NCBI GenBank assembly: GCA_021292105.1
Contig: CM037871.1
Location: 57,062,866-57,126,865, forward strand
Source: Anadara kagoshimensis
Lineage: Eukaryota; Mollusca; Bivalvia; Arcoida; Arcidae
Reading direction: 5' to 3'
DNA: 64,000 bases
In this document: positions 1-11,452 of the stretch, one piece after another
Layout of the letters: every line of letters begins with the position of its first letter
Position numbering within the stretch: the stretch's first letter is position 1
Position numbers and translations under genes: made by a program
Notes under the pieces: generated by a model
Told to the model about the DNA's origin: nothing
Seen by the model: only the letters and a program-made list of their open reading frames with translations
Database searches by the model: none

Positions 1-1099
1 ACCATTCATTCCATGCATTGGTCACGAAAAGTAGAACACAGATGTTCCTTATTTTCTGGTTGTATTTGGCAAGCATGTCAACAGTAAGAAGATTAAGATA
101 GTCAGAGAGGGATTTGATCTGGCGACCTCCTATACTCTATAAACCATTGCTCTACTAGTAGTGAGGTAACCACTAGCCACATTTCTCCTATGTTTTTAAT
201 TAATGTTAAGGTCTGGATTTATTATAAATTTTAAAACAAAATATCCATAAATTAATACATAAAAGGAGTTTAGAACCAGTATATGTTTTTAAAATGTATT
301 TATAATGAATCTGGTCCATTTATATTGAATGACCGTGTGAATGAACCATTCCATCCTCATCCACAGACTCTTAAGTCAGCCACTTCCATTGATGTTGCAA
401 TAAAAATTTAAATAAATAAAACACACACGATACAGGTGGAGCTGGGTATACGTACCTCTCACAATAACCATTTCAAAACACACAAACATAACCAGTGGCT
501 GTGACCCAAAACTGTTAGACGTCACGGGCACAAGTAAATATCCAACAAAACGGGTGTATGCGACGTCTTACTAAATTTGCATACCGCGTACAGTGTTAGC
601 TGACAGACTAGCGTAAGTATAACACTCGGCCTGTACTCTGAGCAAGATGACGGAGTTGTGACCTTCGACGGTTGGTGCGTTTTGATGTCACTGATGTCGG
701 CATTACAAGGAAAATCACGGTAGATAAATCCGATGTAGCATAAACGTATGATTAAATAGATTTTAAGTACCATTCCTTGTGATCTTCGGGATTTTTGTTT
801 TGTATTCAACACATTTTAAAAAACAATGTACTGAATCTAAACTCCTTATATATATTAATTTATGGATATTTTGTTTTAAAATTTATAATAAATCTAGACC
901 TTAACATTAATTAAAAAATAGGAGAAATGTGGCTAGTGGTTACCTCACTACTAGTAGAGCAATGGGAGTATAGGTCTCCAGATCAAATCCCTCTCTGACT
1001 CTCTTAATGTTCTTACTGTTGACATGCTTGCCAAATATAACCAGAAAATAAGGAACATCTGTGTTCTACTTCCCGTGACCAATGCATGGAATGAATGGT
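1..1099. repeat. Long foldback element with tRNA-like arms
   Basis: The first ~275 bases reappear inverted at about 831-1099: the window's opening bases 'accattcattccatgcattg' match the complement of the bases ending near 1099. The arms are nearly identical over most of their length and enclose a ~555 bp spacer with no convincing gene. Each arm holds a tRNA-like stretch, read left to right in the right arm at about 930-1000, with an A-box-like 'tggctagtgg' and a B-box-like 'gatcaaatccc'. The left end may continue outside the window, so the true terminus and any target duplication cannot be seen. It could be a foldback DNA element or two SINE-like copies in inverted orientation. Confidence 0.7.
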
Positions 1100-2081
1100 C
1101 CCCCTACCACAGAACAGGATAAACTAGCTCCAGATATAAGAGGGAAGTGATAAAAGTACAAGCCTTGAGTAAAATTAAATTTTTGATTTTGTCTAAATGA
1201 TTTATTTCATATAAGTGAATGTTTTAAAAACTGATTTTTCAATAAACTACAAAAGTCTACAAAGATGATGACTACAAAAAGTGTGATTCCTTGACGAGGG
1301 AATTCAGGTTAAGCAAAGCAAAGTAACCAGATGCTGATTTCTGTGTGAAAAAGAAATAATCTTGACTTCAAAGCCAAATTACAGTGTAATACCTGAACTG
1401 GTAACTTAAAATTAACTATATAATCTAATTGTCACATGACAGCTCAGTTTTCTCTAAGCAATGTTAATATTACAATTCCCCACTCAATAAGCAATGGGGG
1501 TGGGGTCGGGGTAGGTGGGGTCTTGAAATGCTGACTAGGCATGATCAAGAACTGAATGAAGGTAGTGAATTGAACCAAGCAATCGGAAGATGAACACTGA
1601 CTCACAGTGCCATTATATAGAACCCTCGGTCACTGCAACATGTATTTTGCATAGGTTTAAAAATCAACAACTTATTTAGCTGGCAACACCTCAATATAAG
1701 TGACATAACCTAACCCAGATGGCCAATTGGACCAATCTAAGCAATAACTGGTTTAACTTTCTTAATTACTTTGAATAAATGACAGCAAATTTACATATTT
1801 ATTGCAAATCTGATATTTAATCACAACTGCAGTTTTTACATTTTAACAAATGATCTCTAACTATCCACACATGTGTAAAGTATAATGCTTTGAAACAAAT
1901 ATGTGTATCTCTTAGTCTTATTAACATGTATTGTTGTAATTCTAAAATATACACTTGTCATACCTCCTCAAATAAACACACATACATTGTTTATACATTA
2001 ATGAAAGTATGACAATTAAAAATTGTCATCAAACTCCTATAAACCAGATCAACTATCCCTGTATTGTAATATATTCGCATA
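1100..2081. other. AT-rich stretch, no gene seen
   Basis: I see no coding exon or repeat with clear ends here. It holds a short GT-rich run near 1495-1525. If the minus-strand gene ending at 2082 is real, this stretch would include its 3' untranslated region. Confidence 0.4.
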
Positions 2082-4202
2082 TTAAAGTATCATATATATG
2101 TGACAAGTCCATTCATATGATGCCCAGTTATTACAGAAACTAGTTGGTCTGCTGTATCCATGAAATGGCAGATGAGATCCTGCTGTACCTAAAAAATAAA
2201 AGAAAATACTTTATAAGAATTGTGTCAATTTGTGACAAAATATAAGTAAAAAGATCACATACACCCAAATTAAAACATATATTGTACCCTTAATTGAATT
2301 GTAAGTATACTATTATGTGTACTGGTAATTAACATTAGAAATATCAGTATTGTAGTCATTACTAGTGGGTGAGGTCATCCTGGTCCAGCCCTTGAAAAAA
2401 GGGCCCATGTTTTCAATTATTTCAAAATATATAAACAAGAGAGAGTTGAAACTGGATTTATTCAAAACTTAACTTAGGCTAAAATATGGGTCAGTGTTGG
2501 TCAACAGACAGCATTATTATGAGACAAAAATATTATTTTGGGGTCAATCCACAAAACTGAACACTGAATATACTGGTACATATAAAACATATCATAATTG
2601 TCACCAAAATAAACTAGTACTGGGAGAAAAAAATGTACTTTATGCTGTCTTGAATGCACATAGATTGTTTAAAACTTATACAATATTATATAAATTCACA
2701 CATTTAGCAGAGCTCTGTTTACATATTAAGTATTACATATTGAGTATTTACACTTTGTATGATAGTACTTACCCATGCATCTCAAAAAGTCAAAATCTTG
2801 TTCTTGGACCTTACTTATTTTTAGTTACATACCACAGGAGGGAGGACACACCTGAAAACCACTTCCTCACCAAGTGCCTTGACTGAGTATTGAACCCTAC
2901 CCTCCCCGGTGAAAAGCAGGCACTTTTTCACAAGGCTAAAAGGTCTGAACCGCAAAGCCTGGCAGTAAATCACTCGATTATATCTACTATATACAACACA
3001 ACAACAACAAGACTTGCTCAGTCCTGCTACATAATACATGCACATGTAAATTTCCTAAAATAATATACAATGACTAACATTGTTAACTGCTGACATTACC
3101 GTATCTTTCTATACCTATTAACAGTTTATTTAGTATTGTGGCAGACCAGACTCTATGTGTAGCCAGGTAGCTCAATAGGTGGAGCGTTCCGCTAGTACTG
3201 GGAAGATCCTAGGTTCCAGTCTCGGTTTGGCTGCTATATTTTCCCCTTTCCTCTTACATTTGGGGGCTCGTCCGACCCTGGGAAGTGGCAGACAAACAGG
3301 TTGGAACCTGGTGCATGGTTTCGATTCAATGGAGTTGAATCCCAAAAGGGAAGGTAGGAATGTGGCAGACAGGATTTGATCATTTGCCGGGTAACTTAGT
3401 GGGTAGACGCTACCGCTAGCATTTGGAAGGTACCAGGTTCGAGTCCTGGTTTGGCTGTTGCATTTTTTCCATTTCCTTTTACAGTATTTTAACCCAACTA
3501 ACCCCCTCACCCATGGACACATTTTAACATCCCAACTGCCGAGACCTGAAATTCATGGCTCCGAGCGGTTTTTTTATGATATTGATGTTGCCGTTCAACA
3601 TCAATATCATAAAAAGCCGTTCGGAGCCATGAATTTCAGGTCTACCCAACTGCCTGGACAAACATTTATTTTGAACACTCCAGCACTGAACATGTTCTAA
3701 GTTGAAATGTCTAAATAATATACCGTGTATTCACGTGATGTTCAAAACAAAACTATATGCTTTTTAATAAACATATTGAAAATAATATACCTACTGTATT
3801 CGATCTTTTAACATCTTTGTTTCTGTTGTAAAATTTTGTGCATAGTTTCCCGTGTCTTCAATGCAAAAATGTGACACGGAATAAAGTTAAAGGTTATAAA
3901 AATCAAATTGGACACGTAACGGAATCCCGGAAGTTAACGCCGGATCATTCATGGTTTCATCAAGATTTTACTTTTGATAGCATTAGCATTGAATTAAGAA
4001 GAACTAAATTCACAATAATATTTTTAAATGTACAAGTTAAAAAGTAATGAACAAAATTTTATTGATATCTTTTCAAACTTGCAACACAAATGTGATAAAC
4101 CGTTTGAGCAGTTGAGTAACTGTTAGCAACACATACAATATTACAAATATATGTCGCCGGTTTTGCTAAAATATTGATAATTTACCGTAGATTTTCATTC
4201 AT
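2082..4202 (-). CDS. Possible 54-residue protein gene, three exons
   Basis: Putative minus-strand gene joined from 4186-4202 (ATG AAT GAA AAT CTA CG, then GTAAAT donor), 2773-2813 (donor GTAAGTAC, near-consensus) and 2082-2188 (acceptor after 'ttattttttag', stop TAA at 2082-2084). The three pieces are in phase and give 54 residues starting MNENLRKVQE and ending with WASYEWTCHIYMIL. The acceptor at 2814 lacks a good pyrimidine tract, so the middle join is the weakest point. The last exon is also open in a second frame with its own stop at 2090. The first intron contains the miniature LTR element at 3137-3483 and the hairpin at 3541-3644. I do not recognise the product. The splice signals and shared phase are seen; that this is an expressed gene is inference. 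Confidence 0.33.
3161..3232 (+). other. tRNA-like body inside the 5' LTR
   Basis: These 72 bases fold like a tRNA. The ends pair as acceptor arms (AGCCAGG with TTTGGCT), the D arm is GCTC/GAGC, and the 7-base anticodon loop CTAGTAC would read AGT (threonine type). The T arm is 'ctagg'/'ctcgg'. 'tagctcaatagg' fits the Pol III A box and 'ggttccagtct' approximates the B box. It is not called a tRNA gene because the same body occupies the same place in all four LTRs of the two copies. An internal Pol III promoter is likely but not proven. Confidence 0.7.
3385..3456 (+). other. tRNA-like body inside the 3' LTR
   Basis: Partner of the body at 3161-3232, also 72 bases with no length change. The T arm here is perfect (ccagg/cctgg around ttcgagt), and the B box 'ggttcgagtcc' matches the consensus exactly. 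The anticodon loop position reads AGC. Confidence 0.65.
3531..3654. mobile_element. Hairpin MITE with 10-bp target duplication
   Basis: A near-perfect palindrome (arms 3542-3590 and 3596-3643, about 5-base loop) is flanked on both sides by the 10 bp 'cccaactgcc' (3531-3540 and 3645-3654). A 9-11 bp target duplication is the hallmark of the Mutator/MULE superfamily, so this is best called a MULE-type foldback MITE. The arms start GAGACCTG. There is no coding capacity. Confidence 0.75.
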
Positions 4203-5220
4203 CTTGGGCTAAAATGTTAATTTATAATGTAAATAATCGTTTTTATTACCGTTTGCACCAAAAGTATCACTTATTTTAAAATTCAACTAAATAAATCCCC
4301 CAAAATACTAAATAAAAATAGGGGTAGGGTTGTTACCATAGCGACTGTACAGTAAACGAATCCGGTGACCCATATTTTTTAATATCTTATTTTATCAAAT
4401 ATATGTCAAGCTATATTCATGGAGATTTTGAAACTCTTGGTAATTTGCTTCTTAAAAATATTCCATTTTTTGTTCACACTTTTATCTGAAAATAGTGCTA
4501 AATATTATCCTGATAAATCTCTAATGCCCACACAATTGTTACTAACTTTTGTATTTGTTTTAGTTTGTTACTGTTCAAATCTCCTTAAAACAAAAGAGTA
4601 GATTTATGTCTTTCAACTGTCTTGGAAAATAAATAAATTTATCACCATTTAAGAGTTTAAACACTGCAACATATTGTTCACTCTTAAACTTATGAGGACC
4701 ACTAAAAATCCTTTAAAAAGGCATAAAACTGTGTAATTTCCACTACTTTTAAAGCCAGATACAGAAAAAGGGAGTCCGGTGACCTATACTAAATTGTTTA
4801 TTTTTCAAATCTTCACATTTTGCTCTACAAAATATATAAAATTCACAATGATGGTAATTAAACTTTTTTTCACTCGAGCCTCCTTAAAGAAGAAGAACTT
4901 GACCTTCCTGGCATGGCTTGTATTTGGTTTCTAAACTTCATAAAAACCCATAAAAGAAAGGTTCATTTAAATGTACCACTAAATCAATATCAGTAGCTCT
5001 AACACAAATTTTGACAGTCGTAATAGATGGTCTTGAGTCTTTTTCAAATGTTTATTCTACATCTGGTATCAACCAAATGTGGATTCTAAAATATTCTGAA
5101 GAATTACTTTACCTTTTGCTTCTAATTAGTATTGCTTCTAATACTTTAACTCGTGTAAAAAGTATAAAAACGTTTGATATATCTGCACCTTACACCACTA
5201 TTCCTAATTCTAAATTGAAA
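4203..5220. repeat. Diverged direct repeat, no gene seen
   Basis: The motif 'tccggtgacc' followed by an AT-rich tract occurs at about 4360 and again at about 4773, suggesting two decayed tandem copies of a ~410 bp unit. No exon is visible. Confidence 0.35.
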
Positions 5221-5224
5221 TAAC

Positions 5225-6240
5225 TTCTTAAAGAAATTATTTACTTGTCATTCTTGTGTTTTTCAGGGAATCTGCTTGTTTTTTCAAGCATAATACGGTT
5301 TCCAAAGAAGTTATAGTTGCTTATGAAATATGAAAAAACGACAAATCACATGGTCCTGAAGGTTTCAACGCAGGACACATTTTTGGAAATTTTTGTCTAC
5401 TTTCTTTATTCGTTCCTTTAAACAAATTTTTCACTTGTATTTCTTTTACAAAAATGGTGAGCCAAGATACAAATACCTAGTGCTGAACAGGGATTCTGCT
5501 TATTTTGTCCAGTATCATATGGATTCCAAACAAAAATATACTGAGGATGCAAAATATATTAATAGACAACACATTTGTTGTGTTTGGTTATATGACTTTC
5601 CAGCAAACAATAAGTATACCAATAAGAACAAACTGTGGACCATTTCTTTCATTGTTTCTCCTTTTTTAAAAAGTAGAATTTATGCAGATCCTTGTTAGAT
5701 CTGGAAAGAAGACTCGCCAAAACACTCAACGTCACACACAGGTATATAGATAACATTCTGTCTCTTATCAATCCTTTTGTAGACTATGAGAATGCCATCT
5801 ATACTAATGAGACTGAATCAAAAGATACGACTTATTCTTCAAGTTCTCTTTCATATTTATACTTATACCTCCATAATAACTCCCACGAAAGGCTTCATTT
5901 GAAAAGTATGACAAACGTGATTGCTTCATTTTTTCTATTGTCCACTTCTTATCTATGCTGCAATATATCTGCTTCGCCTTTTTATAATGTATTTGTTTCA
6001 CAGTTAATACGCTATGGTAGAGATTGTTCCCACTACGGGAATTTTATACAACGAAGAAAGCTACTTACATATAAACTGCTGACCTAGGGATTTTGCAGGC
6101 CTACGCTTATCAGGGCCCTCAAAAAGCTTTATGGCCGTCATCACAGTATTATAGATAAGTATGATGTCCATAATTTGACCTCCCATAGTTTCATGTTCAT
6201 TTTACTCTAGGTGACGGGTGTAGCTAGCTAAACAGGAAGT
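5225..6240 (+). mobile_element. Reverse-transcriptase element relic (Penelope-like?)
   Basis: Conceptual translation shows decayed reverse-transcriptase motifs in order: a GIPxGTNCAP-type block near 5610-5670, the catalytic-type RYID block near 5740, then KDTT, a RLHLKS block, NISA, SQLIRYGRDC and a KLYGRHH block near 6125-6150. The common 3' non-coding tail follows, with the phrase around 'gtagctagctaaacagg' (~6220). The family matches an abundant bivalve retroelement; I lean to Penelope-like but cannot exclude another non-LTR type. It is an old, broken fossil with several breaks. Related relics lie at 18.4-22.3 kb (minus strand) and 59.0-59.6 kb. Confidence 0.7.
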
Positions 6241-8698
6241 GCTTACCCTTTCGGAGCACACAATTTCACTGCTCTGTTAGACGTTCACGTGTTTAACCTA
6301 ATTTGTCAGTTTCAAAGTTTGTACTTTGCTTTTGGATTGTGATTCGGACATAGATAAGTATGTTTATTTTTCATTGTTCCTCTTTTGTTTTTAGGTAAAC
6401 AATAGTAATAACAATAGTCAGGACAATCACTTCACCACAGTAAATCAAATAAAATTAAAAAGAACAAATATTAAAAGAACCAATCAAGAAAACAGGATTC
6501 TAGAGCACTGATTATAAACTCTCGACTTTGAACGGACACTAAATCTAAATACATGTGTACAAAGTAGTATCCTATTGGTGGTTAAATGCAATACATACAT
6601 GGATGATTTTGTAATTTACATTTAGTTACCTTGGAAACAATTTCTAAAAATTAAAAACGGAGTGTGAACTGTAAGACAAATGTTTACACGTATTAAAGCC
6701 CTGTATTTTGACCGACTTAGTGTGCATTCTAAATAACATTTTCTAGTATAAGACGGAACATAGAGAGAAATTGATAAAACTAACAAATTATAAATTCTCA
6801 AATAACTTTATCTAAATGTTATACTATTGCTCCTATGTATTACAATGTCTTGTATTTTGATTGAATCATTAAGTAGTTTTTTACAACACACACATTCGAC
6901 TTGTTCTGATAAAATAAACTTTGGATCAATATGTTACTTTTATAAATTTTTTTCTTGCTTTTTTTATATTTACATATTATATGTTATGTTATCAAAAATA
7001 CAGGCTGTTACATAACAAAATATATTCACAATGCTATAATGAACTCTGTTTAGAAAACTTTGTTCATTGATCGATAACTTCAAATGACAAAAATTGTGGA
7101 AATATTATACACATTTGTTGTACTTATTGACATTACAGTGTCTATAGTTTTTTATATAAAAATATCAATTTCATCGTTAAACCATCTAACCTCCTTTTTT
7201 AAGAATAGTATTTCTCAAAAAAAAAACAAAGCTATACTTAATTGTTAAAAGTACTGTATGGCACTGTAAAGTAAGACGGATTTAGCAAAATCTTTTGGGG
7301 TCTTATTTTTCTCATTTAAAAAATCTTGAAATTACATGTACTTGGATTTCAACAATTTCCGTTCGTGCACTTATAACACTGATGATGAATTTTGATCCGA
7401 AAACGACCGTCTATAGCTGAACAATTGAAACAGGTGTAATAATCTACTGTATCGGGATCTACACGCCTTATGTGCAGCACTCATTTTCATTTCATTTTGT
7501 CACTGTAAGGAAACTAAAGAACTGGAAAAAAAGGCACAAGACAAACAAGTGGAAAACTCTAGTCCTTGTCCTATGTGCACACCCCCCCTCCCCCCGGCGT
7601 AACAAGGACTAGGTAGGAAGGTAGGTAAGCAAACGAAATACTGAAATACGTGTAACTTGTCTGAAGTTTGTTATATAGATCTATTGGGTTGTACATTTGA
7701 TCGTTATTTCAATACGCGCTAGGCTGCTAGCGTTTCTTTTGAACATGTTGCTTTTTATACGGTTATGTGTTTCTAGGACCCAACGGGCCCCGCCTGCTTT
7801 TCATTTCATTTGAATTGATCCTAAAATGTTAGCGTCACTTATTGCAGCGTATATATGATGCTTACACGTTTGCTTTGAAAAGCTACAAAGACATCAAATA
7901 ATATATGTGCATGCTTTTATTATTTTATAGGAATACAGCTTAAATAAGTAATTTATTTTACTTAATGTTAAAAATCTCATTTTGTGGTTTAGATTTCTCT
8001 GAATATCGGTCTAATCCGAATCCATATTGTATTAATATTGTACTGGTATTACAGCGATTACGTGACCAATTTGTACAAAAATGGTTTGATTCTATAAAAG
8101 GAAAAAATATGTTAAATGTTTATGTTAATATTAAATCTAATAATTAGAACTTTTTTTTCAACACTCTCAAAGTGATATTTAACTGACAAAGAGCAATGGT
8201 AGTATTCAAAATGTATTGTTTAATTATTTTAAGCATTGATCTTGCTCTGGTTATCGCATTACGTATTTTTACACAACATTTTCTACATGATAATGACTAT
8301 GATAATAATGACATTGGAATTCTATAATATCTCGAATCCTATAGATCACTATAACATACATGTGTGTAATAGAATGGTTAAATGACACAACATTAACGAT
8401 TTACAGAACGCAATGCGATGTCACTCGGTGTGCGGAACTAGAAACTGAATAATAAGTAATATCGGTCTGAAGTTAATTACTAATGTCATTTTGTCAATGT
8501 CAATACTTAGGGAATTGAACTCAAATATTACAGTGAAAACTAAATCAATAGTTTTTATCAACATAGTATCAGAAAAATAAACATATAAAGTTTATGCTGT
8601 CAATATCTTTGATCATTAATACATCAATACAATCTGTGACGTCTATTGTTTTGATAAAAATATGATTTTAAGCAAAAAGACTTCAAAATCACTTATTC
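6241..8698. other. AT-rich intergenic DNA, no gene seen
   Basis: No exon or bounded repeat stands out. A short C-rich tract lies at about 7578-7598. Short open frames here have no recognisable motifs. Confidence 0.4.
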
Positions 8699-9040
8699 AA
8701 CAAGAGGCCCAAAAGATCCTGTAATAATCAACTGGCAAAATTTGACCTCATTTGAATAATATGCTAAAATGGTGTCAATGAAAAAATTCGTTAAAAACCC
8801 CGTGAAATACACGCATGTTAAATGACCAGGCAACTTCCTTCTATGTTTCAAACAAAATGGGTAGAAATCTGAATCCACAATGGCTATTTTAGTGATTTTG
8901 TTTTATAGTAACAGTGGCCATATTAAATTTCATACAGGGTCGACGTGTACAAACTTTGATCTACCCCGCCTTCCACACAAAATTGGTTTAAATTGACACA
9001 GTAGTTTCAGAGGAGAGTTTCATAGTTGTTTCATTTCTTT
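8699..9040 (+). repeat. 5' part of the 'caagaggccc' element
   Basis: It starts with the left terminus 'caagaggcccaaaagatcc' and contains the family phrase 'ccttccacacaaaattggttt' near 8970. The right terminus (hairpin plus 'ggtgagcta') is missing, so this copy is truncated. Full-length relatives are at 16431-17541 and 38218-40039. Confidence 0.6.
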
Positions 9041-10040
9041 TAGATGTTTGCCTGTACCCAAAAATTTACACGACTTGAATATGCCGTTATGCTAAGTCTC
9101 ATGACATGTAAATATGGCTTCACAAGATAACAATTATTTTTGTTTAAAACGAAAGAAAAATAGTATTGTTTTATAAACACGCGGCATCCTTTTCAACAAT
9201 AACATGTGTTTTGTCGTGATTATAAAACGTTTGCATATTTTACACTTTTTAAAAAAATACTTAAAACAAATAAAATCAGAAATTGGTAATAAATGCAAAA
9301 TATCTGCCAACTGACACCTGAAATTAATGGATTTTTTAGAATATTTATTGATATGATCATAACTTAGTCGATACTTTATACACTGCTTGTCTGGCAGTCA
9401 GTCAGGATCTTGAAACAAACCATTGCCATTTCATAATTATGTCATTGTCAATTCTACACCAGACAAATCATTTCAAGAATCTAGAATATTCTAGAAGCGA
9501 TTTAAATATATCTAGCAATTCTCTACTTTCATTCTTTTTTTTAAATGCATTTAAAATGATGAAATCTCTTGGAAATGCTCTAGGGACAGACAAATTTTAA
9601 ACCGTAACGATAGAATTTAAATGCTTTATGATTTTAAATATATTTTAGATATTTCATGTTAAGAATAACGGAAACTAATAGCAATGCATACAGTAATAAT
9701 GATCATATAGACGGACAATACCATCTCCTTAAAGCCTTAATGGATAATGTTATAACAATCAGGTGAGGAGTAGAGATGTTGGTACAAAGCAATATATATA
9801 TATATATATATAAAACAAGGTGAAAGATATAATAAAATTAATAACTATTATATGATATAATATAAATGAGTTAAAATGGTTATATTTTTTCGCCGTTGGA
9901 TATATTATCATTTGCTTTTATTTTAAAAACATTAAATCATGATTAAATGGTTTTAAAAACGCAAACACGCGTTACCCATTTTTCTATAGAGAAGCCAAAT
10001 ATCACATTAAATTTTTCTGAAATTTTGTTTTCGTAGAATA
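9041..10040. other. AT-rich DNA with a TA microsatellite
   Basis: No gene seen. A (TA)n tract lies at about 9793-9813. Confidence 0.4.
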
Positions 10041-10046
10041 AATAGT

Positions 10047-10203
10047 TGCACCCCTAGCTTACATTGACCTCGTTTGGGTAGCCACAGACATCAGTGCCAC
10101 GAACAAATCTGAATTGCAACGGTCCATGGATACATCTGACCAAGTTTCATTGAAACTGTCCGGTAGTTTCGAGGTTAACCACATACACATACACACACAC
10201 ACA

Positions 10204-10232
<29 letters not shown>
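10047..10232 (+). repeat. Interspersed repeat ending in a CA microsatellite
   Basis: A low-copy-looking segment ('gaccaagtttcattgaaactg') leads into a (CA)n tract at 10183-10231. The arrangement resembles the 62.1-62.3 kb copy, where a similar phrase also runs into (CA)n. Confidence 0.45.
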
Positions 10233-10235
<3 letters not shown>

Positions 10236-10263
10236 GCGCGTAATTTGTATGTAATAAATATTG

Positions 10264-10610
10264 TCCCGAGTTGACTCGATATTTGCACGAGCTTGCGAGT
10301 TCTATAACCCTTTTATTATATAGCAAAATAAATTTTGTTTACTTTCCACTAGTATTTCATCTCAAAATACCATTTTTTCTTACAATACATAAATATTGCA
10401 CTAGTTCTTGTATACGGTTATAAGAACTAGTGCAATACGACAACAACACAATCATGACGTCGTCAGCCATATAACAAAAATCGTATGACGTCATAAATGA
10501 CAGCGTCATGTGACAAAGCGTGCAGTATGAAAAAACGATTCGGGAAACCTCGAACTGAAACAAAGTTTGCGTGCAAATATCGATATTTATTGCGCGCTAA
10601 CACCTCGGAA
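10264..10610. mobile_element. Foldback MITE with nested hairpin and CRE-like sites
   Basis: The ends carry inverted 'cgatatttgcacg' (10276 onward) and 'cgtgcaaatatcg' (near 10570-10582), suggesting terminal inverted repeats. Inside is a clean 42 bp hairpin (10395-10414 with 10419-10436, 'attgcactagttcttgtata' arm). Next to it is a cluster of TGACGTC-type sites (10454-10507). No target duplication was resolved. Confidence 0.5.
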
Positions 10611-10779
10611 TTCATCCTTTAAATTCTATGTGATGCATATATTGCTATATAATAAAAACAATAGCAGGTGTATTGATATCATGCAATAACAATGTTCATC
10701 TTCATTTGTTGCTTTATATTTTAGTTATGGGTCTTAGTTTTACAAATGAACAGAAGTCTTAAGCCATTTGGAGCCAATA

Positions 10780-11105
10780 TACGATCGACTCTGGCTCAAT
10801 GACCTCTGGCTCATTTGTCAATATACGATGACCTCTGGCTCAGTTGTCAATATACGATGGCCTCTGGCTCAATTGCCAATATACGATGACCTCTGGCTCA
10901 GTTGCCAATATACGATGGCCTCTGGCTCAGTTGCCGGTATACGATGGCCTCTGGCTCAGTTGCCAATATACGATGACCTCTGGCTCAATTGCCAATATAC
11001 GATGGCCTCTGGCTCAGTTGCCAATATACGATGACCTCTGGCTCAGTTGCCAATATAAGATGGCCTCTGGCTCAGTTGCCAATATACGATGGCCTCTGGC
11101 TCAGT
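10780..11105 (+). repeat. 29-bp minisatellite, about 11 copies
   Basis: Tandem copies of a 29 bp unit around 'cagttgccaatatacgatgg'. Because 29 is not a multiple of 3, the array is open in several frames, which produces spurious repetitive proteins. Copies differ at one to a few positions. A SINE follows directly at 11116. Confidence 0.9.
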
Positions 11106-11115
11106 TGGCTCTACA

Positions 11116-11452
11116 AATGCGGTAGCTCAGTTGGTAGTATGTTCGCACCGTAAATGGGAGGTTGCATGTTCGATTCCCGACAGGCTCTGACCCATGACTT
11201 AAAAGTGGGCAGTGTTTTCGCCAATTGCAAGCACTCAGCATTACGAAATGAAAGTCTCGGTTCATTCGGATGGGAACTTAAAATAAACGAAGTCCTGTAT
11301 CACGGTAGGCGTGACACGATAAAGAACCCTACTTTGCATAATGTCATCAGCGCAAAGACAGGCAAAATTTCTGCACCTTCGCCTATAGCTGGCAACGTCT
11401 CGATATAAGTGAAATATTCTTGACTTGGACGTTAAACACCGTTACTCAACTC
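11116..11452 (+). mobile_element. tRNA-derived SINE
   Basis: The head is tRNA-like: A box 'tagctcagttgg', B box 'tgttcgattcccg'. A conserved body with 'cattacgaaatgaaa' and 'cagcgcaaagacaggcaaaa' follows, and the tail reads 'gatataagtgaaatattctt' then 'gacttggacgttaaacacc'. This is the commonest family in the window, with at least nine other copies or fragments. Confidence 0.85.

Larger units (their letters stand above)
3137..3483 (+). mobile_element. Miniature LTR retrotransposon (TRIM-like) with tRNA-like LTRs
   Basis: Two related ~122 bp repeats beginning TGTGGCAGAC and ending TTACA lie at 3137-3258 and 3361-3483, around a 102 bp interior. Two bases after the first repeat is TGGGGGCTCGTCCG (3261-3274), the classic primer-binding sequence complementary to the 3' end of tRNA-Pro. 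Just before the second repeat is a purine tract (3344-3360). GTAT flanks both ends (3133-3136, 3484-3487), as expected for a 4-bp target duplication. This is the full non-coding skeleton of an LTR retrotransposon with no protein genes, so it must have been mobilised in trans. The two LTRs differ considerably, so the insertion is old. A second copy of the same design lies at 53643-53993. Confidence 0.82.

Noticed and set aside
3161-3456. Two ordinary tRNA genes (Thr-AGT, Ala-AGC)
   Set aside because: The bodies recur at the same position within LTRs in both element copies and have imperfect stems, so they are element parts.
3172-3522. 116-codon minus and 66-codon plus frames
   Set aside because: They lie over the miniature LTR element and its tRNA-like bodies; not host genes.
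10768-11125. Repetitive plus-strand proteins over the 29-bp minisatellite
   Set aside because: The same array is open in more than one frame because 29 is not a multiple of 3; there is no homology and no conserved start.
11154-11408. 84-codon frame
   Set aside because: It lies wholly inside a tRNA-derived SINE, as does the frame at 28841-29026.
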